Shown piece by piece: positions 44,344 to 54,718 of a DNA stretch of 64,000 nt. A model generated the notes under the pieces. That model had not been told where the DNA came from. It did not search any database and was given only the letters and a program-made list of their open reading frames with translations. The translations under genes were made by a program, and so were the position numbers. Position 1 is the first letter of the stretch; each line of letters begins with the position of its first letter. Source of the DNA: Mytilinidion resinicola (lineage: Eukaryota; Ascomycota; Dothideomycetes; Mytilinidiales; Mytilinidiaceae); assembly GCF_010093595.1 (NCBI RefSeq), contig NW_022985468.1:1-64000 (forward strand), in the 5' to 3' direction.

Positions 44344-45396
44344 ATGTCTAGCCTAACAATCAAAACGAATCCCGCGTCGCCAGAAATTCTGGCGGCAAGA
44401 GCGCAAACCATGAAGAAAGTCGAGGATATGTGCCGCTCGCAGAAAGGATGGCATGAGTACGACACCCCTGCCGAGTATCGTAAAGCGAGGCTAGAAGGGC
44501 TCGATGGCTTTGTGAAGCCTCTTTTTTTCGACGGCGCAAGGGAGGTTTCAGCTCCGGCTCGCGATGGCCATTTGATCAACCTTCGAATAATCAGACCCGA
44601 GAATGCAGCAAACGGCGTCCTGCTTCATTTCCACGCTGGCAAGTATGTCCGCATTTGACTCTATGGACTTCTTGTTAATGGACTACCAGGAGGGTTTGTG
44701 ATCGGCTCAGCAAAGTCCTATGATAACTACCTCTTGCATCTCGCAAAATCGCTTGGTCTTACAGCAGTTTCAGTGGAATATCGGCTAGCGCCAGAAAATC
44801 CATACCCTGCAAGCCATCGAGATTGCATAGATGCGGCACTGTACGCCCTATCCCCAGCGGGAGAGAGTAAGCTAGGTGGGCCGCTGCGAATCCTGGCAGG
44901 CGAATCTGCGGGAGGGAGTCTGGCCGTGGCCGTGGCTCTTGCGCTGCGTGACGAGCATGGTGTAGACGTACGGTCTAGAATTTCGGCATTGCTGCCAAGC
45001 TATGCTATCTTTGACCTCACGTACACACCGTCTCTTTTGAGTCACACGAGGGAAGCTGTGTTAAGCCAAAACGGCATGAAAGGGTTTGTGGAAGCAGCAT
45101 TTTCTCATATACCGCTCGATCAAAGAAAAGACCCGAAGGTCTCTTCCCTCTACGCGGATCTGAGGAACTTGCCACCGGCTCTGTTTCTTTCTGGGACGGA
45201 AGACGCCTTGGTAGACGATAGCGTGTTTATGGCGGCTAAGTGGAACGAAGCTGGAAATGAAACCGAGGTATGTCTTATACCTGGGGCATGGCACGCCTTT
45301 ACCCTCATACCGGCAGGGGAGGTCACGGACGAAGGGCTGGAGGAACTTGTCCGGTTTGGAAAGAAGCATCTCCAGTTTGGCAAGAAGCATCTCTAA
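44344..45396 (+). CDS. Alpha/beta hydrolase of the hormone-sensitive lipase type
   Basis: Serine esterase of 333 residues in two exons (44344-44638, 44690-45396). The intron begins GC (G|GCAAGT), the only donor that restores HFHAGGFVIGS, the oxyanion-hole motif (usually HGGG; here HAGG). The nucleophile elbow is GESAGGS, the acid Asp is in SGTEDALVDDS and the His in GAWHAF, completing the triad. EYRLAPENPYPA is a typical block of this family. The C-terminus carries a 7-residue tandem duplication, RFGKKHL then QFGKKHL. Family members hydrolyse short-chain esters; lactonases of cyclic ketone pathways belong to the same fold. In this cluster it is the natural candidate to open the ester or lactone made by a BVMO. 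Confidence 0.92.
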
Positions 45397-46135
45397 GGAT
45401 GGGACCATTATTTCTTATTCATTAAAAGAGAGAAGCGAGGAATGAGTGATCAGATTTAGTTTCTAGCACATGATTCTGTACATAATTCGTGGCCCTACTT
45501 GGGATACTTTAGTTTGTCTTTCAAAGATTAGAAAAAGGAGTATGTTCCCAGCTGGTGTGAATAATGATAGCTTTGAAGTCCTCCTAGTCGGCTCGTTGTG
45601 TGGTTGTACGGCTAGAGTACCCCTGTAGGTGGCGTCTTGATGTTGACCAAACTGCCCCGATTTTGGATTGCGTAGAGGTAGTCTACATAATGGCGAGCAA
45701 TTGCGCATAAGCTAACAGGTTAGTATTGTACAATTGGCCCGCTTTGATGAAGCTTCTTAGATCTGAGGAACCCAAATCATTCTTCGGTGAAGCAATTTTC
45801 GGAATATAATCTTCGGAATGTCTAAGCTCGGGGAGCGGCAAGGAGGGGTCGGACGCGGCTCGTAACCCGAATGCAGGAGGATAGCGCATGACCCTTGATA
45901 TTGGTCTCGGCGGTTCAATCATTAAAGGCTATTCCGGATCCGAATTAATCATTCTCCATGCCTTTTTCGGTGGCGTATGGGCTGATGCACTGTGTCTCCG
46001 CATCGTTAACACAATGAGCTTTGGAGAACGGATGTAATCGAGACATAATATCGTTGCATCAGAGCCTTCCATACCAAAGGCTCATGAGAAATCATTTCAG
46101 CATACCTCTTTATCGGCTTTTGAAATCTTACGGCC
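45397..46135. promoter_or_regulatory. Upstream region of BVMO2 with paired TTCGGAA sites
   Basis: No coding sequence in these 739 bp. TTCGGAA occurs twice in direct orientation at 45798-45804 and 45812-45818, 14 bp apart, echoing the pair at SDR1/SDR2 (12 bp apart). ATTCCGGATCCGAAT follows at about 45931-45945. Confidence 0.5.
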
Positions 46136-48368
46136 ATGCCTTCAATCGCGGCGGCAGAAGCACTCCAAGAACTCCAGCAACAACTTCCTAAGAACCTAAA
46201 GCCTGGCGAATCAACAGAAGCCTACAAGGATAGGGATCACGTGGCTTATGCACTCTCGCAACTTCCGTTAGGCACTCGAAGGCCGCTGAAAGTCGTTGCT
46301 GTCGGAGCAGGGTTCAGCGGACTTTCCATAGCTCGAGAGGTGGAGGTAGGCAGCCTGCAGAACGTGTCCTTGACCGTGTTCGAGAAGAATGCTTCGGTGG
46401 GTGGAACTTGGTACGAGAACAGATATCCAGGGTAAGTGCGATTGCATCAGTTGATCTAGAGACTAGATGATTTCGAACTGACGCCTATTAGATGCGCGTA
46501 AGTTTTCCTCGATATTTGCGCTGAGATCATATGACTCACTAGTCTTGTCCAGTTGCGACATTCCTATTCATAACTACCAGGTATGCATAATATGCCGCAG
46601 AGATCTTGACGCCGACGTTGACAAGTATCTACAGTTCTCATGGGCTCCTTATCCACACTTTCCTAGCTACTACGCGGCAGGCGAAGCTATCCATCAGTAC
46701 ATGGAAGACGTTGCGGATCAGCACAATCTCCGAAAGTATATAAAGACATCACACAAAGTCATCGGGGCTAAGTGGATTGAAGAACGCCAGAAATGGCAAG
46801 TACAGGTGGTGGAAACTGATGGCAGAGATCTAATGGTCAGCAACCGCGAGACAAAAGAAGGGGAGAAAGGTGCCCCCTTTATAGAAGAATGTGATGTTTT
46901 CTTGAACGCAACGGGTTGCTTTGTAAGTGGTCTCAGAGTCTGTAAATGATCTTTACAAGAGCTGACGAGAATCCAGAACGACTGGAAATGGCCCAATATC
47001 GCCGGTCGCGAAAAATACCGAGGCGAGCTGCTTCACTCGGCGTCCTGGCCAAAGAGCACAAACCTGGCTGGAAAGACTGTAGCATTAATCGGAAACGGAA
47101 GCACCGGAGTCCAAATCCTACCCGCAATTCTAGACCAGGTAGAGAAAGTCTACGTCTTCATCCGAAGTAGAACATGGATAACTGCAGGCTTCGCTCAAAA
47201 GTATGCCGGTCCGAATGGCACCAACGTCGTGTTCTCAGAGGAACAAAAGAAGAGATGGGAAGAAAATCCGGACGAGTACCTCGAATACCGAAAGGCGATA
47301 GAATTGGAACTTAACTCGCGGTTCAGATTATATCTTAAGGACTCGCCTGAGCAAAAAGAAGCTCTAGACTTCTCGATCAACCAAATGGCGGAGAAACTCG
47401 CGGTGAAGCCAGAGATAATAGAGAAGCTTGTACCAGACTTTGCAGTAGGGTTCGTGCCACCATTTTCAACCCCCCATTCTTCTCCGCGACACCCAACTAG
47501 GAAATATTGGAAGATACTAATATGCGCAGATGCCGCCGAGCGACCCCGGGTAATGGCTATCTGGAAGCGCTGTGTTCAGATAAGGTTGAAATCGTCTGGG
47601 GAGAGATTGGTTCATTTGAGGAGACCGGACTCACGTCGAAATCTGGAGCCTTATATGCTGTTGACACGATTATCTGCGCGACCGGGTTCAATATGAGCTT
47701 TTCTCCCAGATTTCCAACGATTGGGCAAAACGGAGTCGATCTCCAGAAGAAGTGGGACATCAGCCCAGAGTGCTACCTCTCTGTCACGGCGGCTGATATG
47801 CCGAATTACTTCATTTATCTCGGACCAGGGAGCCCGATTGGCCATGGAAGCGTCGTGACAGCGCTCCAGAGGGTGACCCAGTACATTGTGAAGTTCATCA
47901 CCAAGTTACAGGTGCAGAACTACAGCTCGGTGGTACCGAAACCACATATACCAAGGGCATACCAGAAGCATGCGTTGGCATGGCTGGAGAAGACCTCGTG
48001 GAGCAGTCATTGCGTTAGCACGTACAAAAATGGCAAGCAGGACGGGGATCTGATTTCCCTTCACCCTGGTTCCCGACTCCACTACTTCTACCTACTAGAC
48101 AACCCTCGCTTCGAAGATTTCGACTGGAAGAGTCTGTGCGATGATCCGGATTTGACGTTCGCTTGGCTGGGCAATGGCTTCATTTTCGATGAGAGTCAAA
48201 GTGAGATATCGGCGGATCTCACGTGAGTTTAATGACGGCCTGCGAAAGAAGCATCTTGTGGCTAACCATGTGAACAGATGGTACTTGGAGCCTGTAGAGA
48301 AAGAAAAGCACATTAAGGCGACCAAAGAGACTCCTCAGGAGATCCCTCGTACTGGAGCAAAGCTATGA
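46136..48368 (+). CDS. Baeyer-Villiger-type flavin monooxygenase 2 (BVMO2) with AKL end
   Basis: FAD/NADPH monooxygenase of 624 residues, the same length as BVMO1, in seven exons (46136-46431, 46492-46497, 46553-46580, 46635-46922, 46977-47449, 47530-48222, 48278-48368). The second exon is 6 bp (ATGCGC) and completes RYPGCACDIP. FAD loop VGAGFSGLSIA; GGTWYENRYPG; NADPH loop LIGNGSTGVQ. The BVMO fingerprint reads YRGELLHSASWP, canonical except Tyr for the first Phe. ATGFN follows. The last residues are RTGAKL, a PTS1 peroxisomal signal. Two introns (NY|F and T|W) match BVMO1 in position and phase, showing common ancestry; the other introns are absent from BVMO1. Intact; closes the right side of the cluster. 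Confidence 0.92.
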
Positions 48369-48653
48369 CAAAGGCAAAGGAATGGTCGACAATAACGGCA
48401 GGTAGGAAGGTGGAAGCAGTCATCGTGTCGATATCGGCGATTTAAGTACCTAGGTAGTACAAGGAGGGGCACAGGCCTTGGCTACAGCCATGGCCGCCCG
48501 ACTGGTGCCACGTCTTCGCAGAAGGCTGCTGCCTGTTTCTCGACGAAATAAGAGACATATAACATCGTACTATTCTTAATTTCTGCAGTACACACTTTGC
48601 GAAGAAGCGTTGACTAAATACTACGAAGCATCAACAGTCCCACGACAGCGGAC

Positions 48654-49394
48654 ATGTCAGTCAACTTCCTCAGCCTCCCCAGTGAACTCCGCAACAAGAT
48701 CTATGAGGAAGTCTTAATGGATCAAGAACCTATCGATCCCTGGGCCCTTCCCTACCCATTTCAACCGCTCACTATGGAGCTCCTCCGTGTGAATAAGACA
48801 ATCCACCGCGAAGCCAGCTCACTGCTTTACGCTCAGAATCGCTTCGACCTCACGGTGCACAGTCCTGAGCTTGTAGATTCTTTCCTCGATAAGATTGGGC
48901 GCAACAACGCAAGTCATATACGGCATATATGTATCAGCTTTCCCGAAGTCCGCTATCTAGACCTACACGATGTCACCCTCGCGGACGACAGCGATCATAT
49001 CCTTGCAAAGATCCAAACGGATTGCATCAACTTGCGCACCCTTACTACGTCCCTGGACAGCATATATGTGACGGAGGGTGGGCTCGATGAAACTGGCAGC
49101 CCCAGCATCGTTGTCGAGACATTTGCGCTGGTTGATTCTCGACTCAGAGCCATTCCATCCTTACAGGAAATCATTGTCGAGGTGTATGAGAAGGATGCTA
49201 GTGCTTATGTAAGAAGGGAGATGGAGAGTCACGGATGGACGATTAGTGTAAAAGAAAATGAGGAACTGGAAGAGTGGTACTCCGACAGGAGTTTTAGCGA
49301 CATGCACGGTGATGATGATCACTCTAGTTACGACGGTGGTGATGATTACGACATTGACAATGACAGTGACTTTTGGAGAAGGGCGGGGGACTGA
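48654..49394 (+). CDS. 2EXR/F-box-like protein
   Basis: Single-exon frame of 246 residues. MSVNFLSLPSELRNKIYEEVL carries the family signature at the very start, and LLRVNKTIHREASSLLYAQN is the second block. The C-terminus is strongly acidic with Asp/Ser/Tyr-rich sequence (MHGDDDHSSYDGGDDYDID). The function of the family is unknown. It lies just outside the cluster and need not belong to it. Confidence 0.8.
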   Translation: MSVNFLSLPSELRNKIYEEVLMDQEPIDPWALPYPFQPLTMELLRVNKTIHREASSLLYAQNRFDLTVHSPELVDSFLDKIGRNNASHIRHICISFPEVRYLDLHDVTLADDSDHILAKIQTDCINLRTLTTSLDSIYVTEGGLDETGSPSIVVETFALVDSRLRAIPSLQEIIVEVYEKDASAYVRREMESHGWTISVKENEELEEWYSDRSFSDMHGDDDHSSYDGGDDYDIDNDSDFWRRAGD

Positions 49395-49751
49395 ACTCTT
49401 GGAGGTCTATTCTTCTGCGCCGGGAGAAGAGGAGAGGACGAAAGAAAGCAATACCGCTTTGACTTTGCTTTTGGAAGGTTTCCACATTTTTACTCCCGAT
49501 CGTTGGATGCTAGTTCCACAGACTGTAATATAACAAGAAGGAGAAGCGTTATTTCATTCACTGGAGATTCAGGTTGAATATCATTCTCAAAGGTCTCATA
49601 TTTCCATGTAATATCCGTCCCTAGATCGCGGAAAACCCACCGTACGGGAAAATATGTGGGGTACTTTGACTTCTTCTCGAGTCCAGAATACAACGACAAC
49701 GTCATGCCAGTGTTAGAATCTTAATTTCGGTGCGATTACCGTACGCCTACA
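49395..49751. other. Convergent intergenic region
   Basis: No supported coding sequence between two convergent genes. Confidence 0.5.
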
Positions 49752-50776
49752 TCAAGCAATACAGTCCCTTGCCATTCTCCAGAAATCCCCCACAAATTCA
49801 CCGCCCTCTTCTATATACTTGACAAATCCATCACATTTTCCGATCGTGTCAATCTCGCACAGGATATACTCAACCACTAGTGTCCTCAGGTCGTTAAGAG
49901 TTCCGTCGTCGCTTCTATCTGGCAGATCTGGGTTCGAGTACGCATATCTTGCGAGCTCAATGATGTCTCCAACACGCTTTGTGTACAACTTGAAGCCCAT
50001 AAGTGTCTTGTGCAGCTTGTGGAGGGTTAGCGCTTTGAGTGGCGCTATTAGACGTAGATGCGCAAAACAGTAGAGCCGTGCATGGGCGAGGAGGACTGGC
50101 GTGAAGTTTTAGTCCACGGCACTGTTAGATTTGGGTTCGAAATGCTGCAGGATCAGAGCTTTGGGGCCGCCGTCGTTTAGGTAGTTTCGGCTGTCGAATT
50201 GAGTCCGTAACTGGGTCCTCGAGATGCGCCTTATTTCATATTGAGGCTCAGGAGCCTCCCTAAGCTCAGGTACATCGTATACCCGACTTTGTTGGGGGTA
50301 ATCCATCGCCATGGGAGGAGGTTCTGGTTCTAGAACACGTTCTAGTTCGGTAACAGCCACCCGCCCCTTCTTGGCCTTCTTGGCCTTCTTGCCCTTGGAC
50401 AATGGAGCCCAACCCCAATCATCATCGTCCTCGTTCTGCTGGTTCTTGCCGGACGTAGAGCTCGGTTCCAGCGGGAGTTCTTCCCACCGAGGTACTGTAT
50501 AGTCTCCGCGGTAAGCGTATTCGCAGAAGCGGATGAAATCGTCGACCTTAACATCTTCGATCCTCGCACATCGCGTTTCAGATTCCCCCATTCCACCATT
50601 AATAAGTGCATCTAGTTGCTGACTGGTAGCAGCAATCGCAGCTGCATGCACCACGATGGACTTTCCCTCCTGGCCGACGAAGAAGGTAAATTGATGTGAT
50701 TGGATGAAGCTGCCGGGCTTTAGCTCAGCCAGGTCGACATTAGAAATGGAACTTACTCCTCGAAGGTTGGCGCCAT
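49752..50776 (-). pseudogene. BTB-domain-like protein with internal stop
   Basis: Two exons (50757-50776 and 49752-50709) give a frame of 325 codons interrupted once. The start reads MAPTFED then, across the intron, FIQSHQFTFFVGQEGKSIVV. VHAAAIAATSQQLDALING and FIRFCEYAYRGDYTVP are the BTB/POZ-like core. A Lys-rich patch (KGKKAKKAKKGR) follows. TAA at 50109-50111 (codon 207) stops the frame just before NFTPVLLAHARLYCFAHLR, a segment conserved in these fungal BTB proteins, and the frame then continues through LHKLHKTL and VGDIIELARYAYSN. Loss of the C-terminal third, or readthrough, are the alternatives. Intact members are thought to be adaptors or regulators. Confidence 0.7.
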
Positions 50777-51946
50777 TTTTTGCATAACAGGTTTCGGATG
50801 ACTTCTGCAGAGTAAGGAATGGGAAAGTCAACTCTCGACTTGACTTAAATCAATTCGCAATGTGGGAGGCTGAAGAAGACAGACGAGAAGATGCGGGGTA
50901 GTACAGCAAACACCTACGTGTCACGCATTCACTAGCTGTTGAAGGCTGATAATGCAACACAGCATTATCGCCATGGCGTCCAACAGCGTTTGTCGCTGGG
51001 ATTTGCCCCTACATCTTGCCGCGAAACCTCGATTTCCGACGCATGTGACTTGAAGCCAGCGCCTAGTGAAGAAGGGTAGTGCGAGAAACCTTGCCATGAT
51101 CTGCTAGAGCACGGTATGATCTAGGTACACCGTGAGGAACACCTTGTGCTAGTACCCGACTGGCTCGGTCCATGTTAGCTTACTGTGGTGATGGAAAAGA
51201 ACGAGCGAGGCATGAGCGAGCGGGAAAGGGCTCCAGGCGCGGTCTGGGGAATGGCCTATTTTTGGACATGTCCATTTTTAGCCGCCCACAGCTCGAACAT
51301 CCGTGGCCACGCTGGGCGGCCATCAAAGGCACGCAACTGTAGGAATTTTAATCCGTTCAGCGAGATGCGAGATCAGAATCTCGAGATTCTTTATGCTTTG
51401 AAGCCCCGATCGAGAGCCACCAGATCGAGTGTTGTCTTATTGGACGATTATGGGATGGTGGCGCCAGGTGGGGTTTGCAGGAAAGCGATGATGAAATGAG
51501 CACTCAGTTACGTTGTACGCTGGTCGACGATGCAAAACAATTAAAACCCCAATTAACCTTTGGCGGGTGTGTACGCTGATATCATCATAGAAATTTTCCT
51601 ATTATAGTCGCAATCGCACACTAGCATCAAGACAGACAGACAGAGAGGAAGAGCACACGGGATTCGAGGCTTGCGCCATGTGGCTCGGACTGTGGGGCAC
51701 CGCTTTAAGTTCTAGAAGAAGTCCATGAACATCATGAAGGCGCATCACTGCACTTTCGACATTCGAAAATCGCTAACAGTCGACTCGATCTTTCTCATTA
51801 CTTGGAACACCTCGAACCAAGCCTACGACGCCAGAGACAAGAAGGACAATCAGCGAAGAAGTAATCCATGTTTGATAGGCGTGACATCAAGTTTAGATGT
51901 GATTTCCATCTCACAGAAGAACCAGAGCCGAGGGATGGCTCAGCCA
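50777..51946. other. 1.2 kb region without a supported gene
   Basis: A plus frame at 51185-51499 (104 codons) shows no family features. A short tandem CAGACAGACAGAG lies near 51631-51643. Nothing else is supported. Confidence 0.45.
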
Positions 51947-54405
51947 TCAACTAGCAGAGATTTGCGTTGAGCTTTGCAGCAAACTTTCCCAAGTGGACCA
52001 ATCGATCATATCGAAGTCGAAATCTATTGGCAGTATCTGAGCCGTGTCGACAGGGAGTGATTGCGCGACTTCGTCAACTAACGGCACATCGAAGTTGCGG
52101 CACAACAACCGAACCCACCCAGGCGTTTCATCTGTCACGGGATTATTCACACTCGTTTGCGTTTGGCGAACGTGAGAATCGTATTTCTGCCAGGCTGCGA
52201 TCGTGATACGCGCGATGAAAATCACCTCAGGACGATCGGTAGCGGTTAGCAGATCCGGGTGTACATACTCGGGTTGCAGCACTACAACCTAGGGTCAGCA
52301 ACTCATATGCAGTAACGTATCAGGATAGCATGCTGATACAGGAGGAAGTAACAGGTAGTGCAACAGCAGTGCTGCAGCACGGTATCAGTACTGTATCAGG
52401 AAACAGGATGAATCAAGTAACGCGTCAGGAAGAGATACCACGTTATGCCCCCGGGGCTGGCCCCCCTCCTTCCCCTAGTATATAAACAACGAGCTAGACA
52501 CCCATAGAAATGAGAGTTCACATCAATTTCAACCTGAGTTACATCGTACACACGCCCAATTAAGCTCCACAGATCCGCAACCGTGTCGGCGCTATAGCGC
52601 TGATGAGCTTCAAGGACCAGATAAACAACTAAAACGATTGGTCAAAACGATTCACAACGAATCAAAAGTGAATAGGAACGACATGAGAATACTCACAAGA
52701 CGCCACTTGAAAATGGGTGTCGTTGCCCCACTGGAAGCCTAAGAGCGACGGAGTCGTCTGGCTCATCACAAAGTACTCCAAGCTCTTCGAACAAATCTCA
52801 AGCATCTCGTCACGCGTTTTCTGAGTCATTTCAGAGATTTTTGCATTCGCAAGTGACGGTTGTCGCGCGTTGCTGCGAGCTGCAAGTACGAATTGACGAA
52901 TACCGATCTGTACGTGAACATGCAGAGGATTTAGGAGCTCACAATATTGCAAAAAGCGTTCTGCCAGCATCTTCTCGATGCTATCGATTTTGGCCTCCTT
53001 CTCTTCGAGTGGCACATGTGGAGATAACGGCCAGGTCATCTTTTCGAAGCCAGTTTTTCCCGGCGTTTCGCAATTCATTTGGATGATGCTATATCTCCAT
53101 AGGCAGGGCGACATGTTTGTTAAACCTTTGCGCTCAGCGGGCATGGCTTCCAGATCCGGACTCAAATCGCTGTCTTCTAGGTTCGAAGGTATCTTGGTAT
53201 CCCAGCTAGCAAAGACGGTCAAGGAAAGATTGCCAACTAGTCGCGCGACGGTAATCTCCATGTACTGCAGTTGCCACCACATGCGTCGTCGTTCTTCGCA
53301 CCGTACAGCACATAAACCAAATACCGAGCCATCACGATGCAATCCCATCCGTTCAGCGATCCGACATGCGATACCCATAAGTGAGTAGATAGCTGCAGGT
53401 CGAGCTCGATTGCGCATGGCAAGCTGCATCAGCACTGTTAGCTAGGCTCGCGTAAGCAGATTATACACCGGCACCTACGAGATACAACATGAAGGCTTGC
53501 AAAACATGACGGTCTGTTGTCTCTGCATATCTGCTAAGCAATAAGACACGCTCCAAGCGTCGTTGATATTGGGTTTGCAGCTGAGGCTTCTCCTCAGACA
53601 ACAGAATTCGACAGTCCTCGCGCGATAATGTCGAGATAGCAATGAAACTAATTCCGTTCACTAGTGCTTGCTCTCCAACTGGCAGTGAAATACCCCGGCT
53701 TTGTGCTTTTTGAATAATAGGCTCTACTTCCCAGTCAAAAAATATTTTAACTAGGGGATGCACGTTCTTCAAGAAGTTTAGCCATAATACGTGTAAGTGT
53801 GGCTGTGGTGGTAAGGGCGTGAAAGAATTGTTGAGATCTGTTTGTTGGATTAGATCCAGTATTGTCCCCTGGTAATGAGGCTTCGACGTCTGAGCATTGC
53901 GTTGTTCAGAGCTCAACTCGTCATCATGTCCTCTCCAACTATACCACATTGGCCTGCATAGTGCGCTTAGCTGTGTACAAAATGCGTAGGGTGATTGGTC
54001 TCGTACTCACGTTTCAATATAGGTGACGTCGCCGTCGTTCTCGACAAGCCTTGATGCTGTTTGGGTAGGTCTCTGCGTCCTGCTCACAAGGGCGGGTCCA
54101 CCTTTGGTATGCCTGGAAATGACAGCTGACACTTGCTCATGAGGTTTGTCAACTTGTGTACTCTCCAGCCGAACTCGTACATTTGATTCGTTCGGGTTGC
54201 CCCCGAGGACTCGCACATACTCTTCGAGCCTCTCGATCCGCACCGCTTGGTCTCGAAAGAGTTGATCGCTAACCCCAGCGAACTCGGGATATACACATGT
54301 GTCTTGCTTCCGTCGCTTGCAATGACAGCAGGGTTGAAGTCTATCGCAGCGTACTTTCCGTTTTGCGCATGGTATACAGCTTACAGGCTTTTTGCCCAAC
54401 GGCAT
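51947..54405 (-). pseudogene. Zn2Cys6 transcription factor split by a transposable element
   Basis: Exons 54011-54405, 53475-53953, 52697-53434 and a fourth starting at 52628 are in phase. The zinc cluster is CIPCAKRKVRC then PCCHCKRRKQDTC, followed by a short coiled coil (RIERLEEYVRVLGG). The transcription factor domain includes FFDWEVEPIIQKAQ, GIACRIAERMGLHRDG and EERRRMWWQLQYMEI. In exon 4, after DLWSLIGRVYDV, a 273 bp element (52267-52539) interrupts the gene; on the other side the frame resumes with HPDLLTATDRPEVIFIARI and runs to TGA at 51947-51949. Removing the element and one copy of its TACAT duplication restores one frame. The insertion adds 278 bp and contains stops. Splicing from GTGTAC at 52551 to CCGAG at 52268 would keep the frame, so an expressed variant is possible. 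Confidence 0.8.
52267..52539 (+). mobile_element. 273 bp element (solo-LTR- or MITE-like) in the Zn2Cys6 gene
   Basis: Flanked by perfect 5 bp target duplications TACAT (52262-52266 and 52540-52544). The ends are ACTCGGGTTG and CAACCTGAGT, inverted repeats with one mismatch. It shares about 40 bp at the left end (ACAACCTAGGGTCAGCAACT) and about 30 bp at the right end (GAGAGTTCACATCAATTTC) with the copy at 56686-56998; the middles are unrelated apart from TAGTATATA. A TATA-like box near the right end and 5 bp duplications fit a solo LTR; the short inverted ends without TG...CA fit a small non-autonomous element. No coding capacity. Confidence 0.85.
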
Positions 54406-54718
54406 TTCGACTCAAGAACAATCTTGGATTATCACCGTATGCATCACTTATGCATAATTCTCAAGATTGCTTCAGATCGATCAGAAAACGGGATCAATAT
54501 TTAAGCAATTGGGCAACGAAAAGCTGTCGAAAGGTGATGGAAGTGGTTGCGTTTTAGCACAGCTTCGGTCAAAAGCCGAGCTTCGCGTTCGGACCCGAAC
54601 CGAAATGGCTAGCGTTGCGGCCGTCACCACTATTTTCCAAAGTCAACATATGTCAAGGTCAAATATATATACCGTGCGCTCCCAACTTGATGTAAGTAAG
54701 CACCTTCAAATATTCTCA
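54406..54718. other. Divergent intergenic region
   Basis: 313 bp between the Zn2Cys6 gene and the DHA2 transporter, transcribed apart. An open plus frame precedes the transporter ATG but is not needed for the protein. Confidence 0.4.

Noticed and set aside
23017..48368. Biosynthetic secondary-metabolite cluster
   Set aside because: No polyketide synthase, peptide synthetase, terpene cyclase or prenyltransferase is present, and three enzymes carry peroxisomal signals typical of degradation.
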